NCBI GenBank assembly: GCA_963834685.1
Contig: CAWICW010000014.1
Coordinates: forward strand, 1 to 64,000
Direction: 5' to 3'
From: Palsa-504 sp963834685
GTDB lineage: Bacteria; Actinomycetota; Actinomycetes; Streptosporangiales; Streptosporangiaceae
Length of the DNA: 64,000 nucleotides
The notes beneath the pieces were generated by a model, which worked only from the letters and a program-made list of their open reading frames with translations, was not told the origin of the DNA and made no database searches. A program made the translations under genes and the position numbers. Positions 25,747 to 34,838 of this stretch are shown here, piece after piece; positions within the stretch are counted from its first letter, which is position 1, and every line of letters begins with the position of its first letter.

Positions 25747-28179
25747 TCAGCCGTCGACCAAGCGCTCTGCGGTCGGCGTCACCGGGGACAGCCGGAACAC
25801 GTGCCGGTCTCCGGGGCAGAGCTCGCGGATTTCGCCCCCGGCCCCAACCTTTACCGGCACGCTAGCGCCTTCCGGATGAAGCGCAAGCGTGAGCCTATCC
25901 TTGCTGAACGTCACCAGGAGCGGGGCCCGCCGGAACTGCATCGTGAACGACAGCTCCTCGATCGGGCCGGGAAGCCTAGGCTCGAAGTAAAGAACCTCGT
26001 CGCGGATCTCGGTGCCGAGGTAGGCGCGCTGCATGAGGTCAAGCGTCCCGGCCATGACACCCATGTGAATGCCCTCCCTGGTCGTCCCCCCCTGGACGTC
26101 CTCCACGTCGCTGTTCAGCGCCACCAGGAAGCGCTCCCAGGAACTGTCCGGATCGAGCGCGGCGAGTACACCCGCGTACGTGACGAAGCTCAGCGTGGAG
26201 CCGTGCGAGGTGCGCTGGTCGTAGTACGCGATGTTCCGGGCCGCGGTGTCCGCGCGATACTCATAGCCCAGGCGCTCGAACAGCCGCCGGAGTCCGCTCG
26301 GGGAAAATAGGAAGAACAGCATCACCGTGTCGGCCTGCTTGGCGATCTTGTAGCGGTTCGGGTCCTTGCCCTCAGCGCGCAGGATGCGGTCGAGCCGCTG
26401 GATGTTCCCGTACTTCGCGCGGTAGCCGTCCCAGTCGAGTTCCTCGAGTGCCTCATAACCCTCGAACTGGCTGATGATGCCGTCGCCGTGGAAGGGGACG
26501 AACATGCGCCGGCTCATGTCCTGCCACCGCCTGAGCTCTTGCTCAGAGATCTCCAGCCTGGCGCGGAGCGCATCGGCCCTGCTCGCAGGCAGCAGCGAAA
26601 GCACCTCGCCCGCGAGCTCGCACAGCCACGCCACCATCACGTTCGTGTAGGCGTTGTTGCGCAGCCCGCCTTCCTGCGCGTCCGGGTACTTCTCGTGGAA
26701 CTCGTCCGGGCCCATCACCCCGTGGATCTCGTAGCGCTCCCGGTCCGGGTTGAACCAGGCGATGGACGCCCAGAAGCGCGCGATCTCCACCATCGTCTCC
26801 GCGCCGTAATCCCGCAGGAAAGCCAGATCCTGGGTGGCCTGGAAGTAGTGCCAGATGTTGTAGAAGATTGCCGCGTTCACATGGCGCTGGTTGCGACTGA
26901 GGTCCGGCTCCCAGCGCCCGGACAGCGGGTTGAGGTGCAACCGCTGGGTCTCCTCCTTGCCCTCGCTGCCGCTCTGCCACGGGAACATCGCCCCCCGGAA
27001 GCCCGCCTCACCGGCCGCCGCCCGTGCCTCGTCGAGGCGCCGGTAACGGTACATCAGCAGCTCACGCGTGACCGTGGGGAGACGGAAGGTCAGGAACGGA
27101 AGCACATACAGCTCGTCCCAGAAAACGTGCCCGCGGTATGCCTCACCGTTGAGACCGCGCGCGGGCACTCCGGCGTCCAGGTCGGCCGTGTGCCGGGAGC
27201 ACACCTGCAGGACGTGGCAGACGTGCAGCCGCAACAGCAGCTGGACCCGTTCGTCTCCGTGTACGCGCACGTCGCACACGCGCCACAACTCCTCCCAGGC
27301 AGAGACGTGACGCTCGAGCGCCTCCTCGAAGTCAGGCCGCCAACGCACTGAGGTCCCGGCCTTTGCGAGCGTGTCGCTGGTCGCGGCGTCGCGGGAGGTC
27401 GAGAACGTCAGCATCTTCTCGACCCTGGTCGGCGTGTCCTGCCCGACGTCGAACGCCAGCACCTGCTGGATGTAGTCCTCCATCTGGTGCAGGGTGCGTT
27501 CAACTGCCAGCGGCTCCCCATTCTGGAAGACGCGTGTGCGCGCCGCCTGGCTGAGGTAGATGTTCGACTGCCGCGTCTGGACCTTCAGCGCGATGACCTC
27601 CGCGCCGAACGTCCGCGGCGAGACGGGATTGAGATGCCGGCCCTCGAGCTCCAGATAGCGGGCGACGCCCTGGTTAGTCACGCGTCCGTCGATCGCCGAG
27701 ATCACCTCCACCCGGCCCGACCAATTCTGCGGCGTCAACGTCCACTCGATACCGGCCTGGTGCGGATCGGCCATGCTCACGAACCGCCTGCTGCGCATCG
27801 TCGTCTCACGCCCGGCGGCATCCCGGAAGCGAAGCTTGCGGGTCACCACCGCCCGGTGAAGGTCGAGCTCGTGGCGGTATTCAAGCAGCTCAACATCCGC
27901 CAGCCGGATCACGTCTGCGCCCTCGATCCGCAGCTTGAGCACCAGCCAGTTGGGCACGTTGACCAGGTCCTCATTGAGCACCGGCAGCCCGCCGAGGATC
28001 GTCGTCTCGCGGTTGTAGACCCCGTGCACATAAGTGCCGGGGTAGTGCACACCATCGGCGTCTTCCCACTCGGCGGCGCCCCGGCTGCACAGGTAGCCAT
28101 TACCGGTCGAGGTCAGCGCCTCCCGGAGCCCCTCCTCGGCCGGATCGAAGCTTCGGTAACTGAGCGCGAAACCGTTCAT
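25747..28179 (-). CDS. Glycoside hydrolase family 65 disaccharide phosphorylase
   Basis: 810 residues, full length. The N-terminal beta-sandwich has 'REALTSTGNGYLCSRGAAEW'. The (alpha/alpha)6 barrel contains 'GHVFWDELYVLPFLTFRLP', 'GAMFPWQSGSEGKEETQRLH', and the general acid in 'GVMGPDEFHE' (Glu near residue 488), followed by the phosphate-site 'SHGSTLSFVTYAG'. Family members split trehalose, maltose, kojibiose or nigerose with phosphate to give beta-glucose 1-phosphate and glucose. The substrate cannot be fixed from sequence reading. It forms an operon with the HAD gene (12 bases apart) and probably with the aldolase upstream (70 bases). Confidence 0.92.
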   Translation of the reverse strand: MNGFALSYRSFDPAEEGLREALTSTGNGYLCSRGAAEWEDADGVHYPGTYVHGVYNRETTILGGLPVLNEDLVNVPNWLVLKLRIEGADVIRLADVELLEYRHELDLHRAVVTRKLRFRDAAGRETTMRSRRFVSMADPHQAGIEWTLTPQNWSGRVEVISAIDGRVTNQGVARYLELEGRHLNPVSPRTFGAEVIALKVQTRQSNIYLSQAARTRVFQNGEPLAVERTLHQMEDYIQQVLAFDVGQDTPTRVEKMLTFSTSRDAATSDTLAKAGTSVRWRPDFEEALERHVSAWEELWRVCDVRVHGDERVQLLLRLHVCHVLQVCSRHTADLDAGVPARGLNGEAYRGHVFWDELYVLPFLTFRLPTVTRELLMYRYRRLDEARAAAGEAGFRGAMFPWQSGSEGKEETQRLHLNPLSGRWEPDLSRNQRHVNAAIFYNIWHYFQATQDLAFLRDYGAETMVEIARFWASIAWFNPDRERYEIHGVMGPDEFHEKYPDAQEGGLRNNAYTNVMVAWLCELAGEVLSLLPASRADALRARLEISEQELRRWQDMSRRMFVPFHGDGIISQFEGYEALEELDWDGYRAKYGNIQRLDRILRAEGKDPNRYKIAKQADTVMLFFLFSPSGLRRLFERLGYEYRADTAARNIAYYDQRTSHGSTLSFVTYAGVLAALDPDSSWERFLVALNSDVEDVQGGTTREGIHMGVMAGTLDLMQRAYLGTEIRDEVLYFEPRLPGPIEELSFTMQFRRAPLLVTFSKDRLTLALHPEGASVPVKVGAGGEIRELCPGDRHVFRLSPVTPTAERLVDG

Positions 28180-28249
28180 CGCCGGAACCGAGTGTATCTG
28201 ACTCGGAACTGAGGTGCTCGCCCGTGCCCACCGAGAAGATCACCGTGGC

Positions 28250-29173
28250 TCACCGTAACGATGTCCGAGGACGGCTGGTCGGCTGCTTGTGTACCGACGC
28301 CTGGTAGATCTGCTCGATCGACGACTCGAGCTGGGCGTTGAACTGCTCGTCGGTCTGGTTTTCCGTCAGTCCTTCGAGAAGCGCGCGCGAGAAGCTGGCG
28401 ATCAGGGTGGGATCGCGGGCGAGCCGAGCGCAGGCCTCATCGCGGCTGTAGCCGCCCGACAAGGCGACGACCCGGAGGACGCGTCGGTCAGACGCCAGGT
28501 CGCCGTACAGGCCAGGCCGGGTCGGGATGGTGATCTTCAGCATCACGGTCGCGCCCTCAGGCAGCGCCTCGACATGCTGGGTGATTGCGTCGCGGAGCAG
28601 CGTCTCAGCCTGCTCCTTGTGCGGGCTGGAGATGCTGACTTCGGGCTCGATGATCGGCACCAGGCCGGCGGCCAGGATCCGGCTCGCATAGTCGAACTGC
28701 TGGTCTGCGATCGCCGAGATCCCGGCCTCGTCGGCGTCGTTGATCACCGACCGCATCTTGGTACCGAAGATCTGGTGCCGCTGCGCGCGCTCGAGCAGAT
28801 CATCGAGGGTGTCGATGGGCTTCATGAGCTGTACGCCGTCCTGCTCGGGGGCAAGCCCCTTGTCGACTTTCAGGAACGGCACCACGTTCTTCTCGTCCCA
28901 GAGATACCGCGCCGTGGGGACGCCGTTGACATCCCGTTCCATGGTCTGCTCGAACAAGATCGCTGCGAGAACGCGCGAGCCATCAAACGCCGGGCTGGTC
29001 ATCACGCGCGTCCGCATGGCGTGGACCAAATCGAACATCTCGGCGTCGGAGCTGTAGCGGTCCCGCCCGATGCCGTACTCGGCCAGCGCCTTAGGCGTGC
29101 TGCCGCCGCTCTGGTCAAGGGCAGCGAAGAAGCCCCGGCCGACCCTGACCTTCTCAGATTGGATAGTGTTCAC
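28250..29173 (-). CDS. fda: Class I fructose-bisphosphate aldolase
   Basis: 307 residues, closely matching the short class I aldolase of Gram-positive bacteria (Fda type): 'GFFAALDQSGGSTPKALAEY', 'MRTRVMTSPAFDG', 'VVPFLKVDKGLAPEQDGVQL' and 'LVPIIEPEVSISS'. The Schiff-base lysine is expected in 'VMLKITIPTRPGLY'. It interconverts fructose 1,6-bisphosphate with glyceraldehyde 3-phosphate and dihydroxyacetone phosphate, without metal. It is the first gene of the minus-strand GH65 group, so the cluster runs from disaccharide phosphorolysis into lower glycolysis. Confidence 0.93.
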   Translation of the reverse strand: MNTIQSEKVRVGRGFFAALDQSGGSTPKALAEYGIGRDRYSSDAEMFDLVHAMRTRVMTSPAFDGSRVLAAILFEQTMERDVNGVPTARYLWDEKNVVPFLKVDKGLAPEQDGVQLMKPIDTLDDLLERAQRHQIFGTKMRSVINDADEAGISAIADQQFDYASRILAAGLVPIIEPEVSISSPHKEQAETLLRDAITQHVEALPEGATVMLKITIPTRPGLYGDLASDRRVLRVVALSGGYSRDEACARLARDPTLIASFSRALLEGLTENQTDEQFNAQLESSIEQIYQASVHKQPTSRPRTSLR

Positions 29174-29563
29174 CCTTCAGTATTCTGGCACCAGCCGTAC
29201 CGGGCCGGCCCCGGGGAATGACGGAAATCTCCCTGTGTGAACGTGGTGGTGACTCAGGCGATTCACCCGCGCCGGGGGAGTCCGCCTAACTGGGAGACGC
29301 GAGATACTCAGCTGAGTCCGCATCCTTTGATCCCGTGAACGCAGGAGCGTGGCATGACGTCCCGCGGAGGCAGAAGCCATCCAGCAGATTACCGCGGCGC
29401 TCGGCGCGGCCAGTTCGTAACGCAGACCCGGGGAATGAAGCTGATCCCGAGTGCCCGCGAGCCTGATATCCAGGCCCGCTGAAGCAAGCAAGGAGCCCCA
29501 TCGCCGGCGGGTCAACGTGCCCATCGGGGGAGTTGGCGGAAGCGCGAGTGAGAGGTGATCGCC
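29174..29563. other. intergenic stretch upstream of the aldolase operon
   Basis: About 390 bases with no supported gene. It separates the divergent aldolase operon and the small genes at 29564-29966, and should hold both promoters. Confidence 0.45.
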
Positions 29564-29653
29564 ATGGAGATCGGAGCCGGGCGGGAAATGTTCCTGCCGG
29601 TGGAACACATCATGCGGGCCAGGCTGCGGAGAGGGGGCGGGCGCGGTGTCTGA
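29564..29653 (+). CDS. Possible 29-residue leader peptide or small protein
   Basis: ATG at 29564 preceded by GTGAGAGGTGATCGCC, a strong ribosome site. The peptide starts 'MEIGAGREMFLPVEHIMRAR' and ends 'GGGRGV'. Its stop overlaps the GTG start of the next gene (29646), an arrangement that suggests translational coupling. No homologue known to me. Confidence 0.4.
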   Translation: MEIGAGREMFLPVEHIMRARLRRGGGRGV

Positions 29654-29966
29654 GGATCCGCAGCCAGGTGTCAGCCCCAACCCGACGGACAGCCCGGACG
29701 TCGGCCAGGACGTCACGCCGGCCAGGGCGACGCGGCTGAGCGACATCGTCGTCGGCCACCTCGCTGACCAAGCGCGCTACACCGCCCAGGGCGCCAAGGC
29801 CAGACGAGTGGCGAGCGCATACGGCCAGCCCGGAATGGCTGACCTGACGCCGTTGCGCGAGCTGCTCTCCGATCTGGCAGAGGAGGCGCGGAAGGTGAGG
29901 CTACGGGAGCGAATAGCCCGCGCGCTGCGGCAGGCAGCCGACATCATCAACCCGCCGGGCCCCTGA
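29646..29966 (+). CDS. Small helical protein of unknown function
   Basis: 106 residues from a GTG that overlaps the end of the 29-residue ORF. The first 30 residues are Pro/Ser/Asp-rich and disordered; the rest is helical ('SDIVVGHLADQARYTAQGAK', 'DLTPLRELLSDLAEEARKVR'), ending 'ADIINPPGP'. No recognised domain. Coupling to the upstream mini-ORF is the main support for the start. Confidence 0.5.
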   Translation: MSEDPQPGVSPNPTDSPDVGQDVTPARATRLSDIVVGHLADQARYTAQGAKARRVASAYGQPGMADLTPLRELLSDLAEEARKVRLRERIARALRQAADIINPPGP

Positions 29967-30123
29967 AGTCAGGTTGATCAGGGCCGGCCCAGGCGGCGCG
30001 GCGGGACCCAGCCTGCCGCGCCGCCGGATACCAGCGGGCGTTGTGGAACCCTGCGTACCCGACCCGCCGCTGAAGTGCTCTGTTTCTGGTTAAGTCCTCC
30101 ACGCGACCCAGGGCGAATCACCT

Positions 30124-30171
30124 ATCGTTACAACTGAGTCGTTATCGTCACTTTCTGTAACGTATGGTTAC
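30124..30171 (+). promoter_or_regulatory. Repeated GTTAC/GTAAC elements upstream of a lipoprotein gene
   Basis: The segment contains cgttac, gttatcg, and a gtaac-N5-gttac inverted repeat (30157-30171), all within 50 bases. It lies just before the lipoprotein ribosome site, and is relatively AT-rich. It is probably a promoter with an operator for a small dimeric regulator. No -10/-35 pair could be set with confidence. Confidence 0.35.
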
Positions 30172-30189
30172 TTGCTGGAGGGTAGGAGC

Positions 30190-30822
30190 ATGAGGATGTG
30201 CCGGGTTCCGGCTGTGATCGTCGCGGCCGTCATCTGCGGAGCTGGCCTGAGCGCGTGTGGGGCGAGTGGGTCGAATCCTTCGGCCGCCACGTCGGCGGCT
30301 ACGAGCGGATCGGCTTTGGCCTCTACGCAGGGGGCGCCGACGTCCGCGCTCACGGGTACGCCCACTTCATCGACGCCTCACTCGCCGACACACAAGCAGT
30401 CCGCGGACGCCGGGACTTCCGTCACCGCCACCGCTTCCGCGCATCAGAAGAGTTCCCCGCACGCGACGAGTTCCACGACGAACACGAGTTCTGGGACGCA
30501 CAATTTCACGGTGCCCAGCATCCCCGGCGACAACGTCGTCACCGCCTATGGCTCCTACACCAAGATCGGCAGCGCGCAGGTGAAGGTGACTATGTGCGCG
30601 AAGCAGACCGGGACCGCGTTCTCGGTGGGAGCGGTGGCGCTCGTCTATAACGCCAGCGGCGCGAGTAAGAATATCGGCGCCACCATCCTGACCGGACCCG
30701 GCAATACCACTTGTGTCTCGAGTACGTTCCTCCTCTACACCGCGCACCTGAAGGTCCACGCGTTCATCGGCGGCAGCGGCGGCACCATCATTAAGACCGG
30801 ACCCGTCCTGACCCTCTACTGA
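30190..30822 (+). CDS. Secreted lipoprotein of unknown function
   Basis: 210 residues from an ATG with GGAGGGTAGGAGC upstream. A lipoprotein signal peptide ends in the lipobox 'GLSAC' (Cys about 20). Residues 25-110 are Ser/Thr/Ala-rich and look disordered, as in a wall-spanning linker. The C-terminal 100 residues form a small beta domain with two cysteines: 'GDNVVTAYGSYTKIGSAQVK' and 'VYNASGASKNIGATILTGPG'. Anchored on the outer face of the membrane. Family not recognised. Confidence 0.7.
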   Translation: MRMCRVPAVIVAAVICGAGLSACGASGSNPSAATSAATSGSALASTQGAPTSALTGTPTSSTPHSPTHKQSADAGTSVTATASAHQKSSPHATSSTTNTSSGTHNFTVPSIPGDNVVTAYGSYTKIGSAQVKVTMCAKQTGTAFSVGAVALVYNASGASKNIGATILTGPGNTTCVSSTFLLYTAHLKVHAFIGGSGGTIIKTGPVLTLY

Positions 30823-30877
30823 CGCGTCGCCGCCCGGCACCAAAGTGACCTCTCCTGCAGCCGCGCGGCCCGGGGTC

Positions 30878-32839
30878 TCAGCCGTGGTGGCGGCGGTGCT
30901 GCGCGGGCGGCAGGTCAAGAGCGGGGTTGCCGTCGAAGAAACCGTCGGCCCTGAGCTGGAACCCGACGCGGGTGACCGGCATCACCGGCCAGTCCTCCGG
31001 GCGCACGACATGGTGAGCGGTGAATGTGTGCCAGAGCACCAGGTCGGTGTTTTCCAGCGGGCGATCGGCCGCGGTCCATGCCGGCAGGCCGTCTCCGCCT
31101 GGGTGCTGGTTGGGGTATTCCCCGGCTGGGAACCGCTGTCCGGGGTCGTACGCGGTGACCCACAGGTGCTTGCTGGCGAACTGGGCCCGGCGCATGATGT
31201 GGGTGTCGGGCTGGCAGAAGGGCAGCACGCTGTCCTGGGGCACGAGCTTGTAGGCGACCGGCTCGCCGGTGGCGTTTTGCCGGCCGGGGTTGGTGATCTT
31301 CCAGTAGCGGGCGGCGCGCCCGTCAGCCACCCGCTGCGCCTCGGACTCACGGTGCAGCGGGGTCTGCCGCACCACCCAGGCGTTGCCATACGGGTTCTGC
31401 GGACCGGGTGGCAGCGCCACCGAGTCGCACTCGTAGACGGTGTTCTGCAGGCCGTCGACCATCATGTCCAGCCGTACGCAGAAGATGTGCTGGTGGTTGG
31501 GACCGTATAGCTGCGGGGCGACCAGGGTGCCATGCGCCGGTTTCTGTCCCTCGGCCAGCGCCCCGTTGGAGATCACGCCGGTGAGCTTGACCTCGTATTC
31601 GATAGTGCCGTCCTGGTAGAGGTACCAGAAGTAGCCGTACTCGTAGTTTCCGACGGTGGCGATCATCGAAATCACCAGCCGCCGCGAGCGCCGGACTTCG
31701 GTCTTGCCGGTCCGCCAGTCGGCGTGCTTCCACGAGATGCCGTGGTCTTCCTCGTGCATGCAGATCGCGTTCTTGATCAGCTGCGGGTGGCCGTCGTTGT
31801 CGTTGAGGCAGGCGTCGAAGTAGTAGATCTCGCCCAGGCAGTCGCAGTCCAGCTCCAGGCTGTTGGCGAGCACCCCGATGCCATACTCACCCATGTCGAA
31901 GACGTTCTTGCGGTAGTGCGTCGGGTTCGGATCGGCGTAGGGGATGAACATTTCCGCGAGCGAGGCGCGGTAGATGACCGGCCGGAGGGTTCCCTGGTCC
32001 TGGTAGCGCACCAGGTAAAGGACCAGCCCCTCGCGGGGGGTGAAGCCGACCCGGAACCGCCACTTCTGCCAGCGCACCTCATGCCCGTCCACGGTGAAGC
32101 TGGTGCCCTCTGGCTGGGTGATCTCCACTGGCTTCAGATCCTGCCGGGGGCCATCGCGGAAACACGGGACGTTCCCGGCGTCGCGGATCCGTTCGGCGGT
32201 GTAGTTGCCACTGCGTGGCGGCAGGGGGACCACCCCGTGGTCCTCGATATCCACTACTTCCATGCGGTCGAGGTCGAAGCGGACGATCAAGCCCTCCACC
32301 GGGCGGGCGTATCCGTTGTCGTCGAGGTCCCCCTGGCGCACCCAGGTCAGCGGACGTAGGAACCGGCCCCGGCCGGCCGCGTCCTCAGGGCCGTTATAGC
32401 CCACCGACCAAGGGTCGATCATTGCCATATCGAAGTCGGTAACGCCCCGCCTGCGCATCGCCTCTTGCCAGCGAGCGTCCTTCTTGACCGCCGCCTCGGT
32501 GGCCAGGAACTCTTCGAGCATGACCGCCGGCTGGACACCGGGCAGTTCCCGCCACATGCGCACCTCTCCGGCGGTAATCGAGACCACCGCCTCGTAGGTC
32601 GTGCATTCGGCCCGTTCCCGGAGCACGATGTGCGCCTCGCGTTCGAACGCCTCGCCCCGCCGGTAGCGCAGGACCGCATCCTTGGCCGGTTCCCGCAGCG
32701 TGACGTAGACGAAGCGCGCACTCGCAGCCAGGGCGCGGTCCTGCTTGAGGATCCGGCAGCTGGCCTCGATCTCCTCCGCCGTCAGCGGGTCCAGCAGATG
32801 CTGCACCCCTACCCCGGCCTGCTCAGTCGTCTTCATCAT
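30878..32839 (-). CDS. Copper-containing primary-amine oxidase
   Basis: 653 residues, normal length. Key elements are the catalytic-base Asp in 'NVFDMGEYGIG' (about 313), 'NSLELDCDCLGEIYYFDA', the topaquinone tyrosine in 'TVGNYEYGYFWYLY' (about 397), and the copper His pair in 'GPNHQHIFCVRLDM'. These are all those of arthrobacterial phenylethylamine/histamine oxidase and tyramine oxidase. It oxidises primary amines to aldehydes, ammonia and hydrogen peroxide. No signal peptide is seen, so it should be cytoplasmic like its relatives. It stands alone; a hydrolase follows on the same strand upstream. Confidence 0.95.
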   Translation of the reverse strand: MMKTTEQAGVGVQHLLDPLTAEEIEASCRILKQDRALAASARFVYVTLREPAKDAVLRYRRGEAFEREAHIVLRERAECTTYEAVVSITAGEVRMWRELPGVQPAVMLEEFLATEAAVKKDARWQEAMRRRGVTDFDMAMIDPWSVGYNGPEDAAGRGRFLRPLTWVRQGDLDDNGYARPVEGLIVRFDLDRMEVVDIEDHGVVPLPPRSGNYTAERIRDAGNVPCFRDGPRQDLKPVEITQPEGTSFTVDGHEVRWQKWRFRVGFTPREGLVLYLVRYQDQGTLRPVIYRASLAEMFIPYADPNPTHYRKNVFDMGEYGIGVLANSLELDCDCLGEIYYFDACLNDNDGHPQLIKNAICMHEEDHGISWKHADWRTGKTEVRRSRRLVISMIATVGNYEYGYFWYLYQDGTIEYEVKLTGVISNGALAEGQKPAHGTLVAPQLYGPNHQHIFCVRLDMMVDGLQNTVYECDSVALPPGPQNPYGNAWVVRQTPLHRESEAQRVADGRAARYWKITNPGRQNATGEPVAYKLVPQDSVLPFCQPDTHIMRRAQFASKHLWVTAYDPGQRFPAGEYPNQHPGGDGLPAWTAADRPLENTDLVLWHTFTAHHVVRPEDWPVMPVTRVGFQLRADGFFDGNPALDLPPAQHRRHHG

Positions 32840-32913
32840 CTGCTCCTTCCCTGGCTCCAGTGATGGACGCCGAGGACCTGCGGAAGGGATTCTGCCGGCT
32901 CGGCTGACGCCGG

Positions 32914-33714
32914 TTAGAGTGACCGCTGGCCGAGCCAGTCGAGGGCTGCCTGCGCGACCTCGCGCCAGCCGTGGTCGATCGTCAGCGAGTGGCCGCGATC
33001 GGGGAACTCGATGAAGTCGGTGATGGCCGGTGACTTGTGGTAGAGCTTGCGGGTCGATGTCGTGATGGCCGCCGGGACGGTGTGATCCTTGCCCCCGGCC
33101 GTGAGCAGCAGCGGGCCGCGGGTCTTGTTCGCGGTATTGACCTTCGCGGGCGAGTGCGGGGTGAAGTTCGCCAGGGCGGCTTCGAACAGTGGCTTGCCCG
33201 GCGAGGGCACTGTCCAGCGGTCGTACAGCTCAGCTGACTCCTGAGCGGAAAGCGCGTTCCCGAAGCCGTACCGGAACTGTTCGGCGGTGAGCGATATCGC
33301 CAGGTTGCGGTTGGCTGGCCTGCGCAGCGCGATCGAGGCGACTTTCAGCGCGGAAACAGGCAGGTTGAGCACGCCCTTGATAGGTGCAGCGTCGATCGCC
33401 ACCGCGGCCGCGGCCAGGTCCTGGCCGAGCAGCCGCTGCGCGATGAGGCCGCCGAAGGAGTGGCCGATGACGACCGGAGGGGCCGCCAGCCCGCGGATGA
33501 TCCGGGCGTAGTGGTCGACCACATCATCGATGCCCTTGCCCGCCACCTGGCTGGGGTCTCGGCGGCTCTCCTCCACCGTGTCCGAGTCGCCTGGCCAGCC
33601 CGGTGCTGTCGGTGCGTAGCCCGCCTCCTGGAACAGTTCTAGCCACGGGCCCCACGAGCTGGCATGCAGCCATAGGCCGTGAACAAATACTGCGGGCCTG
33701 CCTGGTTGTGTCAT
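32914..33714 (-). CDS. Alpha/beta hydrolase
   Basis: 266 residues. 'VFVHGLWLHASSWGPW' carries the HG oxyanion motif, the nucleophile elbow is 'VIGHSFGGLIAQRLLG' (Ser about 101), the acid is probably in 'GGKDHTVP', and the His in 'PDRGHSLTIDHGWREVAQAA'. The fold resembles lysophospholipase and haloperoxidase-like esterases. It lies 74 bases upstream of the amine oxidase on the same strand and may be cotranscribed. Substrate unknown. Confidence 0.85.
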   Translation of the reverse strand: MTQPGRPAVFVHGLWLHASSWGPWLELFQEAGYAPTAPGWPGDSDTVEESRRDPSQVAGKGIDDVVDHYARIIRGLAAPPVVIGHSFGGLIAQRLLGQDLAAAAVAIDAAPIKGVLNLPVSALKVASIALRRPANRNLAISLTAEQFRYGFGNALSAQESAELYDRWTVPSPGKPLFEAALANFTPHSPAKVNTANKTRGPLLLTAGGKDHTVPAAITTSTRKLYHKSPAITDFIEFPDRGHSLTIDHGWREVAQAALDWLGQRSL

Positions 33715-33897
33715 TTCGCCCTCTCCTCCTCCTCATCCTTCCACGATCGTCATGCCAGGCGATGATGGTCGGTCATCACCCCATACTGGACGTAAGACAC
33801 CAGCCGGCACACCACCCACCATGGGCGAAGACGAAGTCCGCGCGGCCCTGCAACCGCGCCTCCGCACACGGTGGGACGGCTGCCCGCCGCCCGGAGG

Positions 33898-34743
33898 CTA
33901 CCCGCCAGCCGTCCCGAGCGGCCCGACGCCCATCGCGATCCGCGGTGATGCGGCCGGGTTGAGCCACCGCAGGATCTCCAGGAGCTTGCTCACCGGCAAG
34001 GTGACGCAGCCCGCCGTCGGTGTGCCGATGTTGATGTGCAGGAAGATCGCGCTGCCGAGCCCGGGCGTGCGGGCGGTGTTGTACCCGATAACGGCGCCGT
34101 AGTCGTAGGCGGAAACGTCCATCGGCTCGGGATCGGCGCCAGGATTGGCGTACCGGTCATCCACCCACTGGTTGTACAGCGGGCTCGACGGGTCATCGTC
34201 CCAGACGTCGAACGTGTCGATCTGCCGGTACGGGAATCGCACCCCCGGATCAGGGTCGACCCCGAAGAAGAACCCGAAGCCGAACGTCCCGGACGGGGTG
34301 CGGCCGTCGCCTTCCCGCTTGGCGCCGGGCCGGGCCATCCCGTTACGGCCGATCCACGCCAGCCACGGCCCGAAGACCCGGCGCCACCGCCCGCCTGCCC
34401 GCCGGTAGGCGGTGAGCTCCGCCCGCGTCGCCCCGTAGGACGCTGCTCTCACCGTGACCAGCTGGCCGCCGGTCCCCTTGGCGGCAGACACTTCCGCCGG
34501 GGCTGCAGATGACCTAGCCGCAGGCGTGACGGCGGGCGTTTCCGGGGCCGGGCTTGATGCCGAGGTCGTGTGCGTCAGCGCTATCGGGGAATTTGCGGCT
34601 CCGGCCGCGGCGCACCCGCAAATGCCAAGGACGGCGGCGAGGCCAGCCAGGCCTGCCCGGACTCGCAATCCACACCTCCGCCTTGCGCGTGGTCCAACCT
34701 GCGCACGATCGTACACATGCACCCGGCAGCTACCCGGGCGCAT
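33898..34743 (-). CDS. L,D-transpeptidase-like (YkuD) lipoprotein
   Basis: 281 residues. After a basic N-region comes a hydrophobic stretch with a lipobox-like 'LGICGC'. A disordered Ala/Ser/Pro segment follows, and then a YkuD-type domain from about residue 95. The active-site region is 'FLHINIGTPTAGCVTLPVSK', matching the H-x(n)-G-x-x-x-x-G-C motif with Cys as the nucleophile. YkuD enzymes form 3-3 cross-links or attach proteins to peptidoglycan in the envelope. Typical 'SHGC' is 'TAGC' here, as in a divergent actinobacterial branch. The start is uncertain by about ten residues. Confidence 0.8.
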   Translation of the reverse strand: MRPGSCRVHVYDRAQVGPRARRRCGLRVRAGLAGLAAVLGICGCAAAGAANSPIALTHTTSASSPAPETPAVTPAARSSAAPAEVSAAKGTGGQLVTVRAASYGATRAELTAYRRAGGRWRRVFGPWLAWIGRNGMARPGAKREGDGRTPSGTFGFGFFFGVDPDPGVRFPYRQIDTFDVWDDDPSSPLYNQWVDDRYANPGADPEPMDVSAYDYGAVIGYNTARTPGLGSAIFLHINIGTPTAGCVTLPVSKLLEILRWLNPAASPRIAMGVGPLGTAGG

Positions 34744-34838
34744 GGAGCCGCGGCTGGATCGGGCTGACCCCCACGTTCCGGAGTGGGCCTGGCCTAGTCG
34801 GGATCGCAGGCCGGGCCGGCGGCATTCCTCGCCGCGGT

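Noticed and set aside
31532..32359. 275-codon open frame opposite the copper amine oxidase
   Set aside because: The amine oxidase has all its catalytic motifs on the other strand, so this is a shadow frame.
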